Below are positions 47,835 through 57,210 of a stretch of 64,000 nt of DNA, piece after piece. The stretch lies in contig OY987298.1 in assembly GCA_963920635.1 (NCBI GenBank), positions 116,736,035-116,800,034 of the forward strand, written 5' to 3'. The translations under genes were made by a program, and so were the position numbers. The DNA is from Pseudeuparius sepicola (lineage: Eukaryota; Arthropoda; Insecta; Coleoptera; Anthribidae). The notes under the pieces were generated by a model. It saw only the letters and a program-made list of their open reading frames with translations. It was not told where the DNA came from and did not search any database. How positions within the stretch are numbered: position 1 is the first letter of the stretch; each line of letters opens with the position of its first letter.

Positions 47835-47978
47835 AATAATAACATTAATAATAATTATCACCCTCACAATACTCCAAACTAGGAGTCCCCCAGAAGCAAC
47901 TGAATGCTCGTGTGGGGGAGGGGGGTAATTACTATTATTTTGTCTTCGTGGCCATTTGCGGCTAGGGCCGAATTTTAG
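47835..47978 (-). repeat. (ATT)n-tailed dispersed repeat, copy 3
   Basis: Contains CACAATACTCCAAACTAGGA, a GTGTGGGGGAGGGGGG tract and CCATTTGCGGCTAGGGCCGA in the same order as 59438-59590. The AATAATAACATTAATAATAATT at the left is the degraded tail read on the minus strand. Confidence 0.65.
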
Positions 47979-48225
47979 AATTATTTAAAAATCTGGTGTC
48001 TGTGCGATCTGTGATATGTAGAAAGCTGCTAAAAGTCCTCAATAAGTGCTGGTGCTTGTTTCAAGTATTATAATGCTCTCCCTTTGTAGAATCAAGAGTG
48101 TCAACATCTCGACCAACAACATGATGCAGATGATACAAGTCTTTTAGGGAAAAGTGAACAGTCATGCCATTCTACAATGTTTATCACTTAACGCTCATAT
48201 CAGAACTCCATGTTCATTTGCTCTC

Positions 48226-48395
48226 TTTTACCACAAATCTTATACAGTCCGACACACGAGATAAGTCCAATGAAAAACTCAGTCTAATCGCCCATGCCCA
48301 CATTAATAACATGTGGATGGCGCTTAGACTCAATTTTTCATTGGAATTCTCTCTTGTGTCTGACTGTACTAATTCTGCCAGTAATTCGAAATTGA
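48226..48395. repeat. Short palindrome next to the Gypsy element
   Basis: ACAGTCCGACACACGAGATA at about 48245 is mirrored by TCTCTCTTGTGTCTGACTGT ending near 48369; the arms are about 45-60 bp and centre near 48308. It explains two similar peptides read from opposite strands. Confidence 0.7.
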
Positions 48396-48420
48396 ATTTA
48401 TTGCACAATTTATACAATAC

Positions 48421-48866
48421 TGTACTGTATCTCAACAATCAGAGTCCAAACTCATTGCCTTGGTTACCACTTTTATTGTTTAGCCTTCAAAACTCACAAA
48501 TATACTTGTCAGATTACTGTCACTGTCCAAGAATATTCTTTCTGCTCCAAAATTCGCACAAAATCGGTTTCTAACCTTTTCACTTCACTTCAGGCCCAAT
48601 TCCCAGGGCTTATATACTCAAAAGGAAGACTGGAGAATACTCTAGAATATTCCTGGCCAATCACAGTACACAAATCATAAGTTCTAGCAAACTTTCTAGA
48701 ATGTTATGGAAGCTTTACAGACGTGACGGAAAATGCCTCTAAATTAATTACAAAAATTATAAAACTGTAAGTAGAATACCCAAACTTAAAATTTATCTGC
48801 TAAATCTTTGAGTAGGTTAGAAAACCGTGCAGACATATTCATTGAAAGCTGATATAACAACTTTAA
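48421..48866 (-). repeat. 3' LTR of the Gypsy element, interrupted
   Basis: It matches the 5' LTR with roughly half a dozen substitutions by eye. It lacks a block of about 60 bp after GCTTTACAG that the 5' LTR keeps, and its U3 end is interrupted. The poly(A) signal AATAAA is intact on the minus strand (48472-48477), as is the TATA-like box (48609-48616). The 136-codon plus-strand frame overlapping it is not a gene. Confidence 0.85.
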
Positions 48867-49199
48867 GGCGGGTTTAGTCAGCTTGATTTAGTAATAAGCA
48901 TTAGCATAGACATAAGCCATAAATCTCGTTTTAGTAATAATATAAGGGAACCGTTTATATAGAATAATTTAATCATAATCATAATATTAAATCTAGCATT
49001 ATTATGACATTTGACAGAAAATAATTCCCTTCAAACTCATTCTGTGCTCTCAGAAATCAATTTTTATTGGGTCTAAAACAATCAAAATGGATTTCAAAAA
49101 GAAAAAAAACAACTTTTTCTGGTATTTGTTTGGTTAGAATTACAATAGCACATGCGCAGTATACATTTTGTCATAAACATAAGCGAAAGTTGAATTTAA
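48867..49199. mobile_element. Unidentified insertion at the inner edge of the 3' LTR
   Basis: The LTR sequence breaks off after AACAACTTTA at 48866 and only its last TACA reappears at 49200. In between are about 333 bp unrelated to the LTR or the internal region, starting AGGCGGGTTTAGTCAGC. About 15 bp of LTR are missing at the joint. No terminal inverted repeats were found. Confidence 0.5.
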
Positions 49200-49203
49200 T
49201 ACA

Positions 49204-49215
49204 CTGCCCCCCTCT
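49204..49215 (-). other. Polypurine tract
   Basis: The minus strand reads AGAGGGGGGCAG directly before the expected LTR start; TACA of the LTR terminus (plus strand 49200-49203) follows at once. This marks the plus-strand priming site. Confidence 0.75.
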
Positions 49216-49321
49216 AACATGTGATCGTCCCGATCAAGTTATATGACCTACATCTATCTTCTCATTGTACGGAGACAACCTGACGATATTTACTATCTTC
49301 ATCTTTGCTGTTGGGCTACGT

Positions 49322-49720
49322 CTTATACGATAAACGACATCATTAATCTTTTTCACGACGATGTATGGTCCTTATCCCAACTTCTGTCGAGTTTCGGAGA
49401 CCGACCTTTTGTTCGCTTGGGATTGTATAACCACACTTTGTCACCCACATTAAATTCAACACTGGTTGCTTTCAGATCGTAGCGGATCTTCATCCTGTCA
49501 CTTTCTAGATGCAACTTCTGGCGAACGTCTTCATGAACCAACTGAAGACGCTCTCTCAGGTGACTCAAGTAGTCATCAGTAGATTCTAGATTTTCTGGCC
49601 GGCCGGTTATGATGTCGATAGGGAGCCTTAGATCGTCTCCGAAAATAATCTTGGCTGGAGACTTTCCCGTCGCTTCATGCACAGCGGAACGGTAAGACAA
49701 TAGAAAATGTGGTAATTACG
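49322..49720 (-). pseudogene. int: Integrase C-terminal domain with broken GPY/F motif
   Basis: The frame SYRSAVHEATGKSPAKIIFG continues the integrase after a frameshift. It includes FNVGDKVWLYNP, the start of the GPY/F module. A one-base indel just before the GPY motif (about 49370) shifts the frame, so the listed ORF ends at 49353, but the module can be followed in the next frame to about 49322. No chromodomain is seen. Confidence 0.8.
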
Positions 49721-50296
49721 TTGTTTCTGATTCACTACCATCTTCAGGTATGTTTCTAATGTCTTATTGAACCGTTCCACCATACCATCAGACTGGGGGT
49801 GGAGGGGTGTTGTTCTTGTCTTGGAAATCCCTAGCAGGCGGCAGACATTTTGGAATACCTCCGACTCAAAATTGCGGCCCTGATCAGAGTGTAGTTCTCT
49901 TGGGACACCAAAACGACATATATAATTTTGGAACAGGACCTCTGCGACTGTGGTGGCCTCTTGGTTAGGGATTGGATAAACTTCTGGCCATTTGCTGAAG
50001 TAGTCCATGACGACTAACACATAACGGTTGCCAGATTCGCTGGTTGGGAACGGTCCCGCTACGTCAATGGCAATCCTTTCAAAAGGAGCTCCGACCAGGT
50101 ATTGCATCATTTTACCCCTGTTCCTAGTTTTTGGTCCTTTCGCCGAAGCACATTCTTCACACCGGCGGCACCACTCTTCGATATCTTCCCGAGAGTTTAC
50201 CCAGTAAAACCTCTCTCTAACTTTATTCAAGGTCTTACTAATGCCAAAGTGTCCACCTCCAACGCCTTCGTGCATGGCTTTCAGGACCTCCGACAC
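49628..50296 (-). pseudogene. int: Integrase zinc-binding and catalytic core
   Basis: A 222-residue frame. The HHCC zinc-binding part has H9, H16, C46 and C49, ending ...FYW...CRRCEEC. The catalytic triad is D78 (AIDVAGP), D138 (HSDQGRN) and E174 (MVERFNKTLE), with 35 residues between the last two (DD35E). All catalytic residues are kept. The C-terminal 30 residues after NQKQRN are out of frame because of an indel near 49710. The ATG at 50296 is internal to pol, not a true start. Confidence 0.9.
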
Positions 50297-51677
50297 TTTC
50301 TTCTTGGGAAGTACTGTCAGAAATAGCTTTTCTTTTCCATCTGGATTTTCCCAAACTCTCTTTAATTACTAACGAGTCCCATTGTGCCCAGTATGCCTTC
50401 AACTCTGGTGATTTGTCCGAAACATCTTTCCATTCAGGTTTGGGTATATGTCTTAATTTTAGGTCAAATATTATACCGAATATGGGATCTTCGCTTTGCT
50501 CTCTGGCGATGACTTCCGAATCCCAATTTTCAGGTCCACGGACAGTAGTTCGTTTACATAAAATTAAGTCCGGGTTTTCCCTTAATTCCTGTCGACTACA
50601 GTGATGACAGTCTTCATTACAGGGTCTTCTTGACAATGCATCAGCATTCTTAAGGTTGTCCCCTTTGCGGTGTTCCACTTTGAAATCATATTCCTGCAGC
50701 CTTTGAAGCCATCTTGCCACTTGTCCTTCTGGGTTCTTAAACTGGAATAGCCATTTTAGTGATGCGTGATCTGTTCTTAATATGAAAGGTTGGCCATATA
50801 AATACTTGTGGAAATGTTCAATGGCCTTGACCACTGCTAACAGTTCCCTTATTGTCACGCAGTAGTTTCTCTCTGGCTTTGACAGAGTTTTACTGAAGTA
50901 GGCAATAACTTTTTCTTGCCTTTCTTGCTCTTGGGACAGCACTGCTCCAACATCAAAGTTGCTGGCATCTGTATCCACGATGAATGTCTTTCCAGGAACG
51001 GGAAACGTCAAAATCGGTGAAGAACATAAAGCTTTCTTCAAGGTCTGAAATGCTTCTTCACAATCTGAGGTCCACGTATAATCGATCCCATCCTCTGTGA
51101 GCCTATGCAACGGCCTGGCTATGTGTGCAAAGTTTAGGACGAACCTCCTGTAATAAGTGCACAGGCCCAGGAAGTTTCTTAGTTCATGTTTATCTTTCGG
51201 TCGCGGCCATTTTTTAATTGTCTCTATCTTTTCTGGGTCTGTTTTAACTCCTTGTTCTGAAATTACATGCCCCAAATATCTAACTTTCTTCTGGAAGAAA
51301 CAGCATTTCTTTGGGCTTAGTTTTAGGTTAGCTTCTCGTAACTTCTGGAATACCTCTCGGACATTCTTCAAATGACCTTCAAATGTTCTTCCCAAAATAA
51401 TGACATCGTCCAGATATACTAGACAGGTTTTCCATGTCATACCTCTTAGCACAGACTCCATGAGCCTCTCAAAGGTTGCTGGTGCATTACAGAGGCCAAA
51501 TGGCATAACATTAAATTGCCATAAACCTGTACCAGTAGAAAATGCAGTTTTCTCTTTATCTTGAGTGTGCATTTCGACTTGCCAGTACCCACTCTTCAAG
51601 TCCAACGTGGAAAACCATTTAGAACCAGATAGAGTGTCTAAAGTGTCATTTATTCTGGGTAGAGGGTAGCTGTCCTT
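50238..51677 (-). pseudogene. pol: Reverse transcriptase palm/thumb and RNase H
   Basis: From the first Met at 51605 the frame has 455 residues. The catalytic YLDD motif is at 64-67, preceded by MPFGLCNAPATFERLM. RNase H follows at about 205-325, with DTDAS, the ELLAV glutamate at 254, RTDH at about 277-280 and ADALSRR. The 24 codons before 51605 are also in frame up to the stop at 51678. After about residue 415 (WDSLVIKE) the frame no longer matches the integrase zinc-finger region, so a frameshift with a short deletion lies near 50370. The last 40 residues are out-of-frame translation. Confidence 0.9.
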
Positions 51678-52076
51678 CTAGGTGACGTTATTTAACCTTC
51701 GATAGTCTGCGCAGAACCTCATAGAACCATCCTTCTTCTTCACTTTTACAACTGGAGAGGTCCATGGGCTCTGTGACGGTTCAATGATCTTCTGTTGTTC
51801 CATTTCCTTCATCATAGTTGAGACCTCTTCTTGCTTAGCAAGGGGTATCCTTCGAGGAGCCTGTTTGATCGGAGGGCTATTACCAGTATTTATCCTGTGC
51901 TGTACTAAACCTGCCCTTCCAAAATCGCATTCAGACGTAGCAAACACATCACGATTTTCTTCAATCAGTTTTCGCAGTTGGTACTGCTGCTCCATTGTTA
52001 AGTAAGCAGCGGCTTCTTCGACCACCTTCTTCAGACTCTCTGGTAGGGGCTGTGGAACTTGTCGTGGTGCAACCTA
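51678..52076 (-). pseudogene. pol: Reverse transcriptase, N-terminal part
   Basis: The frame contains VQHRINTG, then [14 protein letters not shown], then [22 protein letters not shown] and [10 protein letters not shown], the fingers region of Gypsy reverse transcriptases. A single in-frame TAG at 51678-51680 stops it just before the segment leading to the palm domain. The reading frame continues unchanged beyond the stop. It can be traced upstream of 52025 to about 52076, where no ATG is present. Between it and the protease the frames are broken. Confidence 0.85.
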
Positions 52077-52194
52077 ATTTCTCATAACTGTCTGAACTTC
52101 ATGGCATAACCCAATCTTTTCGCTTTGCTCAAATTTTGATCATAGTTCTTCAGGTTAGCAATGCGCACAAATATTACACGCCCTCTTTTGGTGG

Positions 52195-52551
52195 TCAGCG
52201 TCTTTGCAGGGAATATACCTCTTTTATACAGTCCGCATTCCTCTTCATGTTAGGACGTGTCATCAGAATCTCTTCTGTCTTTGTCCTCAAAATCCCCTCG
52301 TGAACTTCTATCTTGAACCGCTGTTCCCGCATGACATCTAGTCCTAATATGATATCGTCGGTTATTTCAGCCACAAGGACTCTGTGCCTTAACTTATTAG
52401 AGCCTATGGTTATAAAGGCGTCATGTTCTCCTGTAACTGAAATGTCTTCACCATTTGCCAATTCCACGATGTAGTTTGGTGGTGGTGCAATCCTGTAGTG
52501 GGCTATGATTTTCGGCCTCACGATGGTATGACTAGAACCAGTGTCCACCAC
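52195..52551 (-). pseudogene. pro: Retropepsin-type protease
   Basis: The frame opens with VDTGSSHTIV, the active-site motif of retroviral-type aspartic proteases, and later has DDIILGLDVM, the second conserved motif. The usual linker and first strand before the active site are missing: the active-site motif follows the gag zinc knuckle directly, in another frame (overlap at 52532-52551). This suggests an internal deletion. The frame ends at 52195, before the polymerase. Confidence 0.8.
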
Positions 52552-53566
52552 ATTGGCGTTTCAAATGCCCCTCAACTCCACAGTTCCAACAGCGCAGTGG
52601 TGTATTTCTTCGAACACCCATCCCGTCTTTGGAAGTCGTAGCATGTGAAAGGATGTTTTGGATATCCCGTACCATTTGTTCTACGTTGGTATTACTAGTA
52701 CTACCTCTGTTTTGTGGTCGCACCTGCCTTAACCTCACTTGTCTACGTGCTGCCTGCGTAGCGGCTTCAAATTCCAAAGCATGCGCCAAGGCCTCCGAGA
52801 TATTTTTGTGGCGGGCTAGCCGAAGTGCTTGGCTAGTCTCGCTGTCACGCACGCCATCTATAAAGCCGCTTACCGAAATTTGTTCGCGGAATTCTACTGG
52901 GGCCGATGGATAGGCCAAATTTACCAGGCGGGCAATGTCGGCTTCAAATTGTTGCAAGGTCTCATCGGTGCGTTGTCGTCTACCTTTCAGTTGCGCCTGG
53001 TATACCTGTTGCAGATGGGCTTCCCCATATCGCATTTCGAGGGCCCGAACCAGGGAACTATAATCATGCTGATCGTCGGCCGTTATCGTTCGCAACACTT
53101 CGGTGGCCTCACCTCGTAGACATAGCTTCAAATTCCGAGCTTTCTCTTCTCCTCTCCAGAAGTTTCCTTCTGCAGCAGCCTCAAACTGGTTGAGGTAAGT
53201 GCTCCATGTCACTTTTCCATCAAACTTGGGAGGCTTCATTTTCATAGAGGATGTGGTCATGCCCGCTTCTAATTTGGATACACCCTGTAGCGACAGCTGA
53301 TTCATCCTCGCCTCCAGCTGTTCCATTCTTCCTTCACTGTTATCAAATCTCGTTTTTATTTTATTAAGTTCGATTTGTACCTCATTTTTCATTTCTCCGA
53401 TTTCTGTTTGCACCTCCACTTTGATTTCTGTTTTCATTTGGGTTATTTCTTCTTCAACAACCTCTTCGAAGTTGGTAATTTTCTTTTGTAACTCCACTTG
53501 AATATCTTCTAATTTCTTGTTGGTTTCGTCTCGTCCGGTTTTTATTTCTTCTTTAAGGTCACTCAT
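52532..53566 (-). pseudogene. gag: gag, capsid-like and zinc-knuckle part
   Basis: A 344-residue frame. Residues 1-95 continue the coiled coil. Around residue 110 starts a capsid-like retrotransposon gag domain (MKPPKFDGKVTWSTYLNQFE, followed by LCLRGEATEVL and LQQFEADIARLV), typical of arthropod Gypsy elements. It ends with one zinc knuckle, CWNCGVEGHLKRQC (CX2CX4HX4C), at about 326-339. Translation leaves the gag frame directly after the knuckle. The role would be particle assembly and RNA binding. The product is not usable as it stands because of the frame break at its start. Confidence 0.85.
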
Positions 53567-53883
53567 CAGTTTTTCCTGCTTCGTGTCCCTATCTTCTTCC
53601 CTTTTTCGCCTTTCTTCTCTTTTTCTTCTTCATTCTTGCGCCTAGTTTCTTCTTTTTCTTCTTCATTCCTGCGCCTTTCTTCTTCATTCTTTTTGAATTC
53701 ATTCTTCATTTCTTCTTGAAGATTCTTCATTAAATCTTCTTCCCTCTTGTGCCTTTCTTCTTCTTTCTCATCGTGTTTCTTTTCTTTTTCTTCATATTTC
53801 TTGTCCATTTCGTCAAATTTCTTCATAAACATTTCCATCAACTTTTCCATTTCCATTGCGGTTTGTTTTCTGGTTGTGGGCAT
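53566..53883 (-). pseudogene. gag: gag, N-terminal coiled-coil part
   Basis: Starts with a real ATG at 53883, about 40 bp inside the PBS. The 105-residue product is nearly all Glu, Lys and Arg after residue 20 and would form a long coiled coil. It runs out of frame in a GAA-rich low-complexity stretch near 53610-53640 and stops at 53566, exactly where the next ORF has its first Met. The two are probably one gag gene broken by a small indel. The last 20 or so residues are therefore out of frame. Confidence 0.75.
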
Positions 53884-53908
53884 TCACCTCGGGGTCCTTT
53901 TAAAATTG

Positions 53909-53924
53909 CGCTTCAGGCACCAAA
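53909..53924 (-). other. Primer binding site
   Basis: Immediately inside the 5' LTR the minus strand reads TTTGGTGCCTGAAGCG. TGGTGCC is complementary to a tRNA 3' end GGCACCA, the expected pattern for a reverse-transcription primer site. I did not identify the tRNA. Confidence 0.7.
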
Positions 53925-54443
53925 TGTACTGTATCTCAACAATCAGAGTCCAAACTCATTGCCTTGGTTACCACTATTATTGTTTAGCCTTCAAAACTCA
54001 CAAATATACTTGTCAGATTACTGTCACTGTCCAAGAATATTCTTTCTGCTCCAAAATTCGCACAAAATCGGTTTCTAACCTTTTCACTTCAGTTCAGGCC
54101 CAATTCCCAGGGCTTATATACTCAAAAGGAAGACTGGAGAATACTCTAGAATATTCCTGGCCAATGACAGTTCACAAATCATAAGTTCTAGCAAACTTTC
54201 TATAATGTTATGGAAGCTTTACAGGGAAAACCATGAAAACTAAAGGAAAATGGGGCACTGGGGGCCTCAGGCCAACAAAGATGTGACGGAAAATGCCTCT
54301 AAATTAATTACAAAAATTATAAAACTGTAAGTAGAATACCCAAATTTAAAATTTATCTGCTAAATCTTTGAGTAGGTTAGAAAACCGTGCAGACATATTC
54401 ATTGAAAGCTGATATAACAACTTTAGAGGCATTTTTCGTTACA
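53925..54443 (-). repeat. 5' LTR of the Gypsy element (519 bp)
   Basis: On the minus strand it starts TGTAACGAAAAATGCC and ends GATACAGTACA (TG...CA). It contains a TATA-like box at 54113-54120. It keeps a 60-bp block (around GGGGGCCTCAGGCC) that the other LTR lacks. The poly(A) signal position reads AATAAT rather than AATAAA. Confidence 0.9.
54113..54120 (-). promoter_or_regulatory. TATA-like box of the 5' LTR
   Basis: TATATAAG followed by CCCTGGGAATTGGGCC is conserved in all LTR copies in the window that keep this region (also 48609-48616 and 26857-26864). Confidence 0.6.
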
Positions 54444-54447
54444 ATAC

Positions 54448-56799
54448 TTATTTTACTCATATTTTGCATGAAGTCCGAAATTTAGCCATTCGGGTTTTCT
54501 CATAATAATTATCATAATGTGTTCATGTTTTATACGGGGTCTTCCGTGGGTATATTTTTTTTACTATATTTTGCATTCTTATTTTTTGTTTACTTTTTCA
54601 TTTCTGCGTTGTTTCTTCGTGTTGTCTTTAGCAGGTATAGGTTTTTTGTATTTAAGGTCTACACTACATTCTTGCTTGTAACTTTGTTTAATCTGTAGTG
54701 CATTCTTGTAAATTATAGTTTACTCTATGTTAGAATGCCTTGTTTGATTAAATAAATAAATAAATGACCATAAAGAAATAAGATTGAATACTTAATTACG
54801 TACTTGACCGAGTGTTTCGCCAAAAATCTTTTTTTTTTTTGCGTTTTCCTTTTTAGTGGGCCCCACCATGCGATTAAAACTTTTTACATTATCTCTAAAT
54901 CACCCCCTAATTAATTTGAAAATCCTATACACCACTGACCTACTTTAACCCTACGGGATACGAGGTTAACGAAGGTAGTTGCGGAGATCTGGAGTTAAAT
55001 AACTATAAATATTTATATATTTATACCTAATTGAATATTAATGGCCCAGGCACCCCAGTGAGTGAGGCGTGACACAGGAATTGTCTTTGAATTAAATTGG
55101 TAAATAACACAGCTTTAATGCATAATTCAAAAAGCATTAGAAATGCAAATGAATATTTACTTCATAAATTATGTCGGGGGGTGAAGCAAAATATGTAATT
55201 TTGATTTTTTCCATGCTGATTTTTTTGTGTACTGGTTGTTTTATAAATAATTTAGCAGGTACTAGTGTGGCAAAAAAACATTATAAGGCATGTCCGCAAT
55301 TTATCTATTTTAACTTTTTTCCTGTGCTTACTCTAACTCTAAACTACTTGATACACGATACATCAGAGGTGAATGCTTCAGTTCTACCCGTGGCCAGTGG
55401 CGACAATGGAGGTACGTGGGTAGTGCCTAGACACTATATTATTTAAATTTTCGGGAAAAGTCATTCTTCATGAAAAATTCTAAGCACCTATTCTTAATAG
55501 GGAAGTTGACGGATTTTTCGAAGTTGGCATTATTTGTTTCCTTTTGCGGTTCAGATTAGTGTAAAGCAATTAAAACAAAATTAAAATATTTTATTTACAA
55601 AAAACATATTTTTCCATCATTTATAAAATATATAGTTTTTTCCCAAAATTACGTCATAATGTTTTTGTGCTAAATAAATCAATCGGATGGAATTTTTGAT
55701 CGCATGTAAATCAGGCTTTCCTGGTCAACAATCGCGGTGGACTTTCCTTTTTTTTTCATTTTATGGAATGAGGAATTCCTAACCTAGCTTTCTTCTGTTT
55801 ATTTTTTAGTAAGTCGATTGTTTGTTATCATGGTTTTATGTTTACAACGTTTATGAGTGATTTGTGTGCAAAGTTTCTGAAAAAACAACCGCATTATGTT
55901 TAAAAAGTGTTTTGTAAGCTATTTCAATAATAATAGTAACAACAGCAACAAGATTTTTGTTCGATAAGTAAGTACCACCTGGACCCGAGAGGAGAAAATT
56001 ATGGTTTGATGTTTGATACAGGTCGCTGTCATGAACTTTCTTCCAAAGGCATAGGTATATTATTGTCGGGAAGATTATTTCGATGTAAGATATATTAGTT
56101 TTTTTAAAGAAATGTTGGCATCCTCTGCATTAAATATTTGTTTTACAGATTGAACCTATACTTAGTTACAAAAAAATAAAGAAAGTTATTATGGAGCCTT
56201 CATCACCAGGTTCGTTACCAGCGAAACGAAAAAAAAAGGGATTCTAAGGAATTTGTTAAATAGAGTTACAGTTCAGAGGCAATAAAAGGTTATTTTGTAT
56301 GCAAATTCAACTGCACCAGGTAGGATTTCGGCTCGGTTGACGCAATCCTATACATTTGTCATTTAAGTTGAAAAGTAATAAAAACATTCACTTAGATTAG
56401 TGTTGTGATAACTTATAGAATATTATAGAATACTTTATAATCTTTACATTTTTCTTAAAAAATGAGCAATATTTACGATTTTCGGAAAAATTTAACCTAA
56501 AAATTTAAAATCTCCCCAAACCACAAAACAATCGATCACCACCTGATGGATTATTGTCGATCAGGATTATTGAACACTTTTGACTTTGCTTTCGGTAATA
56601 CTCGGCTCTACATAATGACGTATTTTTACATTCGGCTCTCATTGGGAAATTCAAATTTTATTTTCAAATTATTGGCTTTGGAAAGAATTAATAGAACAAC
56701 AACGCTATCTGTAGACATATTTATTAGTCACAGTCCTTTCTAACATAGCTGTTTGGAAAATTTGGTAGAAGGAAACAACCCTATTAGATAGGTACTTTT
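54448..56799. other. No recognised gene; short (TAAA)n tail near 54750
   Basis: A (TAAA)n run (about 54746-54762) after a possible retroelement 3' end is the only structure. A 91-codon frame at 55171-55446 starts with a hydrophobic stretch but shows no family resemblance or coding context. A 65-codon frame at 56546 is likewise unsupported. Confidence 0.35.
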
Positions 56800-56802
56800 C
56801 CA

Positions 56803-57210
56803 CGATAGGCAAATTATCTTTTTTTTTTCGATGCAAGTTTATATTTCTGGAAATTTAAAAAGTGCGCCGGCCGGGCACTTAAAATTTTCTTTAGAGGAAT
56901 TCGAGGCCGGATTCGTTTTCTACTGGTCAATTTACGTCGGATAGGCTAATTATTCTTTTTTTCGGGGCAGGTGAACATTTTTGTAAATTCAAAAAAGTGC
57001 GCTCCGCGGCCGGGCACATTCCTAGAGGAATTATTTAGAGGCCGGATCCGTGTTGGAAGGACAGCAATTTTTTTTTTCGGAAATTCAGAAAAGTGCGCTG
57101 GCCGGGTGCTTAGAAATATTTTATAGGAATTTGGAGGCCGGATCAGTGTTATATCGGTCAATTTACGAACGATAGACAATTTTTTTTCGAGGCAGTTTAT
57201 CATTTTTTTT
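56803..57210. repeat. GC-cored minisatellite, unit ~115-135 bp, ~3.3 copies
   Basis: Each unit has GATAGGC/GATAGAC + T-rich run + TTTCGGGGCAG-like + AAAAAGTGCGC + GGCCGGGCAC + TTTAGAGGAATT + GAGGCCGGATC + GGTCAATTTACG. Units start near 56803, 56939, 57059 and 57170 (the last partial). The GCCGGCCGGGC cores stand out in a roughly one-third GC background. The 85-codon minus-strand frame is a translation of the repeat. Confidence 0.8.

Larger units (their letters stand above)
48417..54447 (-). mobile_element. Ty3/Gypsy LTR retrotransposon, minus strand, defective
   Basis: The element spans 48421-54443 with ATAC duplicated on both sides (48417-48420 and 54444-54447). The order on the minus strand is 5' LTR, PBS, gag, protease, reverse transcriptase, RNase H, integrase with HHCC and DDE domains, PPT, 3' LTR. 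This order (RT before integrase) defines Ty3/Gypsy. No env ORF is present. The coding is broken in at least seven places, though the LTRs are still very similar. The pol sequence is of the 412/mdg1 general type, but clade assignment is tentative. Confidence 0.95.

Noticed and set aside
48164..48574. 136-codon plus-strand ORF
   Set aside because: It runs through a palindrome and into the 3' LTR; its second half is LTR sequence also open at 53749-54078.
53747..54184. 145-codon plus-strand ORF
   Set aside because: It is the antisense of the gag coiled coil and the 5' LTR.
55171..55446. 91-codon ORF with a hydrophobic N-terminus
   Set aside because: No family resemblance, no neighbouring exons, and AT-rich DNA readily yields hydrophobic frames.
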